Assembly: GCA_023807065.1 (NCBI GenBank)
Contig: JAJJLU010000704.1
Span: 1 to 22,421, forward strand
Length of the DNA: 22,421 nucleotides
Direction of reading: 5' to 3'
From: Isotricha intestinalis
Taxonomy: Eukaryota; Ciliophora; Litostomatea; Vestibuliferida; Isotrichidae
The stretch's first letter is position 1; every line of letters starts with the position of its first letter. Position numbers and translations under genes: made by a program. Below are positions 8,957 to 17,189 of this stretch, one piece after another. Under the pieces are notes generated by a model. The model did no database searches, was not told the DNA's origin, and worked only from the letters and a program-made list of their open reading frames with translations.

Positions 8957-9700
8957 ATGGTCAAAATGCGTAAAGTTAGGCAAAAGTAAGAAAAATAAAA
9001 AATAAACATATATAATAAAAAAAACCCAAAAAAAAATAAAAAAAAACCTTAAAAAAAAAACAAATAAAAAAATAGAGAAAAAAATGAAAAAATTCAAAAA
9101 CTAATTGGAAAAAATGCAAAATTTACAAAATTTAAATACCATAACACAATATATAAAATAGGAGATTGTTTATGTATCCAAGACAAAGAGAATAAATATC
9201 TTTTTGCAAAATTATTAGAAATAATACCATCAAACGGATTAAAAAAGCATTCATTATGGCCAACAATAAAAGTACAATGGTATTATTTAAAATCAGATTT
9301 AAACAGAGAGAAAAATAATTTATTAAATCCAAAAGCATATGATTCAATAAGTGAATTTGAATTATTTGAATCTCCTCATAATGATATAATATATATTGAA
9401 AGTGTTATTTGTAAATGTTATGCTTTAAAATATGAAGATTATATAAGCTTAGAAGAAAGTGATGATACTATGTATTTTACTAGAGCTAAATATAATCCTT
9501 ATAAAGAATTATTAGAGCCTCCTTTTGATTCTTGGGAAAAAATTTGCATTTGTCAAATGCCTTTTAATCCTGATAAATTGTATATTACTTGTGATCTTTG
9601 TCAAAAAAGCTTTCATCCTCAATGCTTTGGAATTAAGGAAGAAGATATTGAAAAAATCGAATTTTTTTGTAATGAATGTAAAAAAACAAAAAATTTATAA
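8957..9700 (+). CDS. BAH-PHD histone-mark reader, two exons
   Basis: No single open frame covers this gene. Joining 8957-8985 to 9076-9700 gives 217 residues with intact phase. The BAH domain (about 35-150) starts YKIGDCLCI and contains the strand VQWYYLK, whose Trp78 and Tyr80 match methyl-lysine cage residues of plant EBS/SHL proteins. It is followed, in the same spacing as EBS/SHL, by a complete Cys4-His-Cys3 PHD finger: C167, C169, C182, C185, H190, C193, C208, C211. The CICQMPFNPDKL segment closely resembles CKCEMPYNPDDL of those proteins. EBS/SHL read H3K27me3 through BAH and H3K4me3 through PHD. Here the tryptophan normally before the zinc-binding Phe-His is serine (S188), so K4me3 binding is doubtful. 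It is presumably a nuclear silencing or chromatin factor. The next gene on the same strand is also a chromatin reader. The domain call is firm; the first exon is predicted. Confidence 0.85.
8986..9075 (+). other. Predicted spliceosomal intron (90 nt) in the BAH-PHD gene
   Basis: The segment begins GTAAGA and ends AATAG. It is nearly all A with scattered C and carries stops in the coding frame (TAA at 9065). Upstream, ATGGTCAAAATGCG opens a 29-base exon that leaves phase 2. The first base after the AG (9076) completes an AAA codon and enters exactly the frame that encodes the BAH and PHD domains. The only other nearby AG (9076-9077) would give the wrong frame. The exon-2 frame is open from 9068 but has no ATG before 9470, which lies in the middle of the protein. 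It is the only intron I needed to invoke in the window. Confidence 0.7.
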
Positions 9701-9816
9701 GGGTATCCTTTTTAAAAAGGCTTTTATATTTTATTTTTTTTAGTATTTTTTTTTTATTCTTTCTTTTTATATTTTGGATTTAATTTTTTAATTTTTTTTT
9801 TAATTTTTTTTCAATT

Positions 9817-11277
9817 ATGTCATATTTAAATGATATTTTAAGAATGAATATAAATACAAATGAAATTGGAGTTTATAATTTAACACCTGTTCAAGCTTTT
9901 CTTATTAATAAAAATCTTCCTTTTGGAATTAAATTAATATTAGAAAATGATTATAATAAAAAAATTATATCTAATTCTTCTAAAATCAAAAGTAACAATT
10001 TATTAGAAAAGAAAATAAAAAGAATTAAAAAAATAACATCAAATAATTCAAATACAAATAATACAAGTGAATCATCAAAAAAAAAATTAAAATATAATAA
10101 AATAATAAATGATAAAAATCATATAGATTTAAATTTAATAGTAAAATATAAATGTTTAATATTTTTAACAAAAATTTCAGAAATTGATTTAGAACCAATT
10201 TTTATATATAATAATCCTTCATTAAGAGATATAGAAAATGATGTAAATCAAAATAAATATATTTCTTTTTTTCAATTTAAATTATCAATAAGAAAATTTT
10301 GGTTATATTTTTATAAAAATAAAAAAAATAAAAAAGTTTTACAACAAACAGAAAAATTATGTATTTTATCTGAAGATATTTTTTCTCAAATTGATAAATT
10401 ACCTGAAAATATCATTATTCAAGAATATAATAAATTAATTTTAAAAGATAAAATCTCTTTATTTAAAACTAAAAGTTTATCTGAAAATTTAAATTTTGAT
10501 GAAAAAATTAAAATAAATAATAAGAAAGCTAATACTTCAATAAATAAATTTGATGATTCTTATTTAAATGAAGAAAAAAATATTTTAATTGAAAAAATAA
10601 AGTGTTTAACACAATATCAATTAACAGGGATTATTCCTTTATTATCTGATTTTTTTTCAAATATTAATAATGTTACTGATCAATATGTTGAGTTTGATAT
10701 TGAAAAATTAAATAAAGAACAAATTTTAAAAGTTGAAAAATATGTTGAAGAATGTTTAAAAGTAAATATTCAGAATAAAATCCATACTATTATTAATAAT
10801 TCTAATATTAATTATAGTCCAAATAATAATAATAATAAGATTAATAATGATAATAATAATAATATATTTAATTTTAATAATAATGATAATAATAACAGTA
10901 TTCAATATAATGATAGTATTATTAATAATTCTTTTTTTGAAAATCAAAATTCAAACGAAAATATAAGTATTTTAAATATTTTAAAAAATGTAGATGATGA
11001 TAAAAATTCATATTCACAAAAAAAGAAAAATAATAATAAAGAATACAATAATAATGATTTATTCACTGAAAATTCATTTTATAATTTAAATAAATCTTTT
11101 GAACAAACAAAACTTGAAAATTCAAATTTATTTAATCCTCTCAATATTAGTAATATAAGTGTAGTAAGTGAAAAAAATATATTTCCAGATGCTAGTTTAG
11201 ATTTTTTTATAAATAAAGAAAGTTCAAAAAAATCAAATAATTCATATAATGATTCAGATTATTTTGATTTTCATTGA
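9817..11277 (+). CDS. BET-like protein: degenerate bromodomain plus NET domain
   Basis: This protein has 486 residues. The stretch 253-316 fits the extra-terminal (NET) domain of BET proteins: a helix LTQYQLTGIIPLLSDF, then VEFDIEKLNKEQILKVEKYVEECL (291-314), which parallels [24 protein letters not shown] of BRD2-4. Upstream, 105-197 looks like a shortened bromodomain: helix IVKYKCLIFLTKI, then PSLRDIENDVNQNKYISFFQFKLSIRKFW, parallel to the PMDLxTIxxKLxxxxYxxxxEFxxDVRLxF core, then VLQQTEKLCILSEDIF for the last helix. The ZA loop is much shorter than normal, the WPF shelf is absent, and the acetyl-lysine Asn of the YN motif cannot be placed with confidence, so acetyl binding may be lost. The C-terminal third is Asn-rich. 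It is probably nuclear, recruiting partners through NET. It lies 116 bp after the BAH-PHD gene on the same strand. NET is likely; the bromodomain is less certain. Stop TGA. Confidence 0.65.
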   Translation: MSYLNDILRMNINTNEIGVYNLTPVQAFLINKNLPFGIKLILENDYNKKIISNSSKIKSNNLLEKKIKRIKKITSNNSNTNNTSESSKKKLKYNKIINDKNHIDLNLIVKYKCLIFLTKISEIDLEPIFIYNNPSLRDIENDVNQNKYISFFQFKLSIRKFWLYFYKNKKNKKVLQQTEKLCILSEDIFSQIDKLPENIIIQEYNKLILKDKISLFKTKSLSENLNFDEKIKINNKKANTSINKFDDSYLNEEKNILIEKIKCLTQYQLTGIIPLLSDFFSNINNVTDQYVEFDIEKLNKEQILKVEKYVEECLKVNIQNKIHTIINNSNINYSPNNNNNKINNDNNNNIFNFNNNDNNNSIQYNDSIINNSFFENQNSNENISILNILKNVDDDKNSYSQKKKNNNKEYNNNDLFTENSFYNLNKSFEQTKLENSNLFNPLNISNISVVSEKNIFPDASLDFFINKESSKKSNNSYNDSDYFDFH

Positions 11278-11488
11278 TTTATATAATTTATTATTTTATA
11301 ATGTAAATATTAATTTAATTTTTATTCTTAATTGTGTATTAAAAATAATTTACAAGAAATATAAATTATTAGATTATAATTTGATTTAGGCATCATAAAA
11401 TATTCATAAAAAAAAATAAAAGAAAAAAAATAAAAATCAATTTTTATAAAATAAAAATAAATAAATTTATTCTTATAAAACTAAAAAA

Positions 11489-12601
11489 ATGGAAAATCCA
11501 AAATCCGAATTACAATTTAAGAAAATCCCAGGTCAAAATATATTATTAGGGATAGATATAGGAGGGTCATTATCAAAAATATCAATAGTAACAGCAAATT
11601 CAGAAAAAGAAACGATAAGAGATATATTAAAAGAATACAAGCATTTAAAAGAATTAGAAACTAATGATTTCATATTAAATTTATTATTTTTCAAATCATC
11701 AGATATAATACCTTTATTAAAAAAAATAAACAATATATATAAAATAAATCAAATATATACAACAGGAGGAGGTGCATATAAATATTATCAAATAATAAAA
11801 AGTAATTTTAAAAATATTGAATTTTTAAAATATGATGAATTAAAATCCTTAGTAAATGGATATATATTTATGAATGAATATAAATTAATATATAAAATAG
11901 AAAATTATAAAAAAATTTTTGTTCCATCAAATGATTTAATATATCCTCATATTACAGTAAATATAGGAAGTGGAGTAAGTATTTTAAAAGTATCTTCACC
12001 TAAAGATATTAGTAGAGTTACTGGTACTATTATGGGAGGAGGAACTTTAATTGGTCTTTCTAAAATTTTAATTGGAATTGATAATTATGATGAAATATTA
12101 AATCTTGCTCAAAAAGGTAATTTACTTAATATTGATTTATTCGATGATGATTTTCATCGTAATAAAAATAATAATCATAATTATCAAAAGAATATACAAC
12201 ATGAAAATAAAAATGAAAATGAAAATAAAAATGAAAATGATGAAAATGATGATAATGATAGTTTAGCTAATAATATTAATTTGAAAAGTGAAATTCCTGT
12301 TTCTAGTTTTGGAAAAGTTTTTAATCTTCTTTTAGTAGATAAGAAAAAATTTAAAAAAGAAGATATTGCAGTGAGTTTATTAAATTTAATTTGTTTACAT
12401 ATAACTCATATTGCTTCTATTGTTGCTAAAAAGCATAAAATTGATACTATATATTTTTATGGAAATTTCACAGTATCTGATTTTGCTATTAATTTACTTA
12501 ATAAATGGACTTTAACTTGGAATAAAAATTTAAAAGTTAGATTTAATGTTCTTGAAGGTCTTCTTGGTTCTGTTGGAACATTAGCCGAAAAAAATAAATA
12601 A
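11489..12601 (+). CDS. Pantothenate kinase, eukaryotic (type II) form
   Basis: This 370-residue enzyme phosphorylates pantothenate with ATP, the first and usually rate-setting step of coenzyme A synthesis. All family blocks are visible: the phosphate-binding loop LLGIDIGGSLSKI (19-31); TTGGGAYKYY (91-100); KYDELKSL (114-121), whose Glu117 is at the catalytic position; VNIGSGVSILKV (157-168); RVTGTIMGGGTLIGL (176-190), with the Arg that contacts pantothenate; SSFGK (272-276); YFYGNF (322-327); and the final EGLLGSVGTL (356-365). The length is typical of a single-domain PanK, with no added N-terminal targeting region. A 40-residue Asn/Glu/Asp-rich insert (about 222-265) occupies a loop that in animal enzymes lies between the TGT block and SSFG. 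The catalytic residues are complete, so it should be active in the cytosol. Confidence 0.95.
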   Translation: MENPKSELQFKKIPGQNILLGIDIGGSLSKISIVTANSEKETIRDILKEYKHLKELETNDFILNLLFFKSSDIIPLLKKINNIYKINQIYTTGGGAYKYYQIIKSNFKNIEFLKYDELKSLVNGYIFMNEYKLIYKIENYKKIFVPSNDLIYPHITVNIGSGVSILKVSSPKDISRVTGTIMGGGTLIGLSKILIGIDNYDEILNLAQKGNLLNIDLFDDDFHRNKNNNHNYQKNIQHENKNENENKNENDENDDNDSLANNINLKSEIPVSSFGKVFNLLLVDKKKFKKEDIAVSLLNLICLHITHIASIVAKKHKIDTIYFYGNFTVSDFAINLLNKWTLTWNKNLKVRFNVLEGLLGSVGTLAEKNK

Positions 12602-12897
12602 TTTATGAAAGACAAATTTAAATATTATTTTATATTTTATAACATCAAACTAAAGTAATAAATAATATGCATAAGATATTATATATGACAAATTTAAATA
12701 AAAAAATTAAATAGAATTATAAAATTTAAAGAAAAAAAAGAAAGAAATATATATATATTTTTAATTTAAATTTTATATAACTAGTTAGAATTTATGTAAA
12801 AAAATATGAACTTAAAATTTTTTAAATTTTGAATTATTATATAATTAAATGATAAAAGAATAAATTAAATATATTTATACTAAAAAAATTTGTAAAA

Positions 12898-13863
12898 ATG
12901 AGCTTTTCAAAATCAGGAATTATAGTAAAGAAAAAAAAAGGATTAAATATAATAAAAGATAATGAAAAAGACAAAAATGCCTTAAATATATTAGAAAAAG
13001 ATAAAAGATCAAGAAATAAAATGTTAATATTAGAAGGAAGAGAAATATCTCAAACTTTAAAAAATATAAAATCCAAATTTAAATTTTCAAAAACTCCTTT
13101 AATTCAAAAAATAAAAGAAGAAAATAATAAATTTAAAACAAATTATAATTTACTTAATAAAAATAAAAAAGAAAAAAAAATAAATTTAAACATAGAAGAT
13201 TTAATATTACAATATAAAGAAAAAGGATATAAAATACCAAAATTTTCTTCTTCAAATGATATATTTAATTCAAATGCTTTAATTGAAAATGATACTGAAA
13301 AAATGATTAAAAAGATGATTAATAATAATTCAAAAAAAAAAATAAGTAAATCTTATAGTAATTTAAATATAAATATAATAAAAGAAAATGAAAAAAAAAT
13401 TTTACTTTATATATATAAATTAAATAAATTAATTGATGATAAATTACATAAACAAAATTTCTTAGAAAATTTTAATAATGAATTTAATCAAAATTTAATT
13501 AATTTAAATCAAAATCAAGAAAAAAATATAGAAGAAAGTGATAAAGAATTATTAATAAAAATAAAAAGGTTATTAAATTTAATAAATGAAGCAGAAAAAG
13601 ATAGTAATAAGCCAAAAAAAAAATTATTAAGATTACCTTCTAAAAACTATTCAAAACAATTTTCAAATAAAATAAATCAATCATCTTCACAAAAATTAAT
13701 TTCTATTCCATTTTCTTTATCAGAATCAACATTTAATAAATCAAATAATAATAATAATGTAAAAAATACTTTTAGTACTTGTGATATTTTATTGAATAAT
13801 AAAAATGAAAAAATAATAAAAAGTTTAAAGTCTTATCCTCCAATTTTTCAAAATAAAACAAAG

Positions 13864-13894
<31 letters not shown>

Positions 13895-14382
13895 ATATTG
13901 TTTTAAATCCTAAAAGAAATAGTAAAAAAAAAGAATATTCAAATTATAATAATTATCATAATTTAATTAAATCAAGAACTTCTTCAAGATCTACAATATT
14001 TTCAAATAGAAATAATTTAAGTGAAAATAAAAAAAATGATTGTGAAGAAAATTGTGAAATTTCTTATAAAAAATTATTTTTAGGAAATAATAATAAAGAT
14101 ACTTTAAATATACTTAAACAATATTTGCAAAAAATTAAAAATTATTCTAATGAAGAATTAAATAATATTTGGGAAACAGAAACAAAAGAAAATTTATTAA
14201 ATAATGTTATTAAAATTAAAGATATTATTAAAAAAGGAAAAATTAAAGAAAAATCAGAAAAAATATATTTAAATAATACTCTTATTCAAAGAATTAAACC
14301 TAAATTACAAAAAATGACTGATACTGATAGAAAAATTCAAAATTTTGAAAAAGATTACATTAAAAGTTTAATAAGTGATTAA
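12898..14382 (+). CDS. Lys/Asn-rich protein of unknown function
   Basis: I do not recognise this 494-residue protein. It is strongly basic and largely predicted disordered or helical, with no signal peptide or membrane segment. The least repetitive part is near 100-130, around DLILQYKEKGYKIPKFS, and resembles a short motif seen in uncharacterised ciliate proteins. The C-terminus (about 400-492) is mainly helical and could form a short coiled coil. A Ser-rich stretch occupies about 250-290. Conservation of the start cannot be judged; the first ATG follows a typical A-rich leader. Upstream lies a 296-bp AT-rich gap without a gene. Downstream it converges with the TBC gene, only 63 bp away, so the two transcripts probably overlap at their 3' ends. 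Confidence 0.6.
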
Positions 14383-14445
14383 TATATATTTATTTTTTAT
14401 AATATTTAAAATTTATCTTTAATAAAAATTTTAATATGAAAACAT

Positions 14446-15150
14446 TTAATTGATAATATCATTTAATATTTCAGTGAATTTATTCATATTTATTATTATA
14501 TTTTGATTATTTAAAAATTGAAGGATTTCTATATTATTTTTTTTTAATAAATCTTTTTCAAACATTTTTAGAATAGTTATAACTGAATAAAAATAAATAT
14601 TAAAATCTCCTTTTTCAATAAATAATTTAAAAATATATTCTCCAATATCATTTTTAAACATAGAAAATAAAGATAAAATCCAAGCAAAAGCAAAATTATA
14701 AAATAAATCAAGATTATTATCTTTAAAATATTGAAATAATAAAGGTATTTTATTATTAAATATATTATCACAATAATGTTTTATATATTCAATATTATTT
14801 AAATATAAATCTTTTAAATATTTATTTTCAAAAATATTTCTTAAAATAATAAAAGTTTTTACTTTATTATTATTTGTTATTTTTAATATCATTTTTCCTA
14901 TAAATGACATTCCTGATTTATAACCTAAATCACCATTTGAAATAACAAAAATTTTAAGAACTTCTTCTAAAGGAAAATTTGGATATTTTTCTTGAAAATC
15001 TTTTGATAATGTTCTTTGGACTTCAATTGGAATTATTCTTGTTTTCTCTTCATTTTCTTCATCATTTATTCTTTTCAATATTTCATTATAATCATTTTCA
15101 GTTAATCCTAATTTATTCTCAAATTTACTTTCCCAATTCAATTTGTCCAT
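14446..15150 (-). CDS. Small TBC-domain (Rab GAP-like) protein
   Basis: This 234-residue protein is essentially one TBC domain. TBC proteins stimulate GTP hydrolysis by Rab GTPases in membrane traffic using an arginine and a glutamine finger. IIPIEVQRTL (39-48) matches the IxxDVxRT motif; the arginine finger is kept (R46), with Glu replacing Asp. LGYKSGMSFIGKMIL (75-89) matches GYxQGMNxxxxxLL, but the glutamine finger is replaced by serine (S79). The helices after it follow the TBC pattern: FIILRNIFENKYL, IPLLFQYFKDNNLDLFYNFAFAWILSLFS with the conserved W/LF block, then a C-terminal helix pair. The domain is near minimal length with no accessory region. With the Gln missing, classical dual-finger catalysis is doubtful; it may act as a Rab-binding adaptor. 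Confidence 0.75.
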   Translation of the reverse strand: MDKLNWESKFENKLGLTENDYNEILKRINDEENEEKTRIIPIEVQRTLSKDFQEKYPNFPLEEVLKIFVISNGDLGYKSGMSFIGKMILKITNNNKVKTFIILRNIFENKYLKDLYLNNIEYIKHYCDNIFNNKIPLLFQYFKDNNLDLFYNFAFAWILSLFSMFKNDIGEYIFKLFIEKGDFNIYFYSVITILKMFEKDLLKKNNIEILQFLNNQNIIINMNKFTEILNDIIN

Positions 15151-15385
15151 AATTAAAATATTAAAATTAAAAATTCAAATTATTAAAAAATAAGAAATTA
15201 AATTTTTTTTAAGAATTAATTGTCTAACATTTAAATGAGTATAATTATGAAATTATTTTGTAACTCATATCTTATATGTTTAAAATTTAATTATTTTTAT
15301 ATTTTGTTTTATTTGATACGTGATTAATTGATAGAAAAATAAACTTTAAAACAAAAAAAAAAAAAATAAAATAAAACAATTTTTT

Positions 15386-17065
15386 TTAAAAATCTTCATA
15401 TTTACCATCAACTTCACAAGTAAGAACACAATAAATATGAGTATTATGATTATGTTTATGGACAATTTTTTTATTAATATTAGCAACAGAATTATCAATA
15501 GTATTTTGAATATCAATTCCTCTTTCATTTCCTAATCTCATATTATTAAAGCAATTAAAGCAATAATCAACAAATCCTCCTGAAATTTTTTTTCCAGGTC
15601 TACAAGAAATACAAATATATCTTAATTTTTTATCATTATTATTTAAACCTGAATGTCTACATCCATTACAAATTGCAGAATGTTTATAAGATATTTTTGA
15701 AGGATTTGCATTATTAAATTTATTATTTCCTAATTTACTTTTATCTAAATTCTCTAAATCTAATATATTTCTTGTTTTAAAATATATTAAATTATGTTCT
15801 TTGTGTATTAATCTATATTTAAAGTTTATTGGATTTTCATTATAATGATTTTCTGTTAATTTTGATTCAAAACAATCTTCACAAAATAATATATTACACC
15901 AATAACAATAATATATTCCTTCGTTTTCTTTTATTTTTTTTTTACAGTTTGAACATACTAAATTTGAAAAATTTGGTTTTAATGAAAATGTTTCTAATTC
16001 TTTTAAATTTATTGCTTGAAATTTATTATTTAAATTTATTAAATAATTATATTCATTTGTTCTAAATTCACCTTCAATTTTTATATTTTTTACTTTTTCT
16101 GGAATTATCATTGATAAATCATCATTTACTTTTAATTGCATTTTATAATTAAATTTAAATGTATGTAAATATGGTTTTTTTTTATATTTTCTTAAATTTG
16201 CTATTAATTCTAATTCCAATTCATAATTATTTTCTTTTTTATTTTCTGATTTATTTTCATTTAAAAATTTAATTATATCATCATTGAAATTTAAAAATGA
16301 TTTAAGACAAATGATTTCATTTGATTGATTTACTAAAAAATAATAATAATCTGTTTTATTAAATGTATTAAAAATATTTATTGGTTTATAATCATTTAAT
16401 TCATTTAATAAACATACAATTTGGAATTTTTTTGGATTTGTATAAAAATAATCAATTTTACTTTTTGTTAACTTATTATATAATTCATATTCTGATGTAT
16501 TTTTTAAAATAAATATTAAATATATTATTCCTATATTTTCTAAATAACATTCTATTTGATCTAAAAAATCTATATAACCTTTTATTTTTGCCAATAAATT
16601 TACATTACATTTTTTAGAAACAATAAAAAAATCATTTTTATTTCTTTCTTTAAATTCATATTTTATTTTTTTTCCTTCTTCATTTATTTGGAAAAAATCA
16701 AAATGATTAAATTCTATTTTTTCTCCTTTTTTTATTTGAGGTGTTAAATCAATTATTTTATTATCATTAATTCCTTTTTTTGAATGTTCATTCAAAACAG
16801 ATAAATGTTCACTTCTTATTTTATATAATTTTTCATTTTTGTTTAAATCTCTTTCAGGATAAAAAGAATAATTCTTAAAATCAATTTTAAATTCATTTAT
16901 TTTTTGTTCAAAATTATAATTATGTTCTAAAATAACTCTTAAATCAGAAGGTTTAATTGGTTTACTTAAATTTTCCTCAGTATAAGAATATATTTCACCA
17001 ATTTTATTTAATATTTTTTCTTTGTTATTATTTGAAAAGAATTTCTCGTTCTTTTCTTTGGACAT
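15386..17065 (-). CDS. Protein with two ZZ-type zinc fingers
   Basis: The C-terminal third of this 559-residue protein carries two zinc-binding modules. The first has C371/C374, C387/C390, C395/C398 and H421/H424. The second has C466/C469, C485/C488, C502/C505 and a His cluster (H537, H539, H541, H543). Both follow the ZZ layout of CxxC pairs closed by two histidines; ZZ fingers bind peptides such as N-degrons, histone tails or SUMO. The N-terminal 360 residues are mixed alpha/beta, with a hydrophobic stretch IGIIYLIFILKN (178-189) that looks like a buried strand, not a membrane helix. I considered a thioredoxin-like fold for 150-270 but see no CxxC, so it remains unassigned. The gene is divergent from the Kelch gene across 124 bp. 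The zinc fingers are clear; the cellular role is not. Confidence 0.78.
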   Translation of the reverse strand: MSKEKNEKFFSNNNKEKILNKIGEIYSYTEENLSKPIKPSDLRVILEHNYNFEQKINEFKIDFKNYSFYPERDLNKNEKLYKIRSEHLSVLNEHSKKGINDNKIIDLTPQIKKGEKIEFNHFDFFQINEEGKKIKYEFKERNKNDFFIVSKKCNVNLLAKIKGYIDFLDQIECYLENIGIIYLIFILKNTSEYELYNKLTKSKIDYFYTNPKKFQIVCLLNELNDYKPINIFNTFNKTDYYYFLVNQSNEIICLKSFLNFNDDIIKFLNENKSENKKENNYELELELIANLRKYKKKPYLHTFKFNYKMQLKVNDDLSMIIPEKVKNIKIEGEFRTNEYNYLINLNNKFQAINLKELETFSLKPNFSNLVCSNCKKKIKENEGIYYCYWCNILFCEDCFESKLTENHYNENPINFKYRLIHKEHNLIYFKTRNILDLENLDKSKLGNNKFNNANPSKISYKHSAICNGCRHSGLNNNDKKLRYICISCRPGKKISGGFVDYCFNCFNNMRLGNERGIDIQNTIDNSVANINKKIVHKHNHNTHIYCVLTCEVDGKYEDF

Positions 17066-17189
17066 ATTTATATAAAAATATATTTAATTAATAAATAATA
17101 TATAATAAATAATGATTAAAATTAATTAGAAAATATTAAAAAAAAATAAAAATAAAAAGAAGAAAAAACATTAAAAAAAAAAATAAAAT

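Noticed and set aside
8861..9097. A minus-strand open frame of Phe/Leu upstream of the FKP gene
   Set aside because: It is the complement of the poly-A leader and intron of the BAH-PHD gene; no motif, and it overlaps the better-supported exon structure.
9084..9161. ATG codons at 9084 and 9114 as possible starts of the BAH-PHD gene
   Set aside because: Both are in a different frame that ends at TAG 9159-9161, so they would need a frameshift; the intron model gives exact phase without one.
9470..9700. ATG 9470 as the true start, giving a PHD-only protein
   Set aside because: The same frame upstream encodes a complete BAH domain with the usual EBS/SHL spacing, so 9470 is internal.
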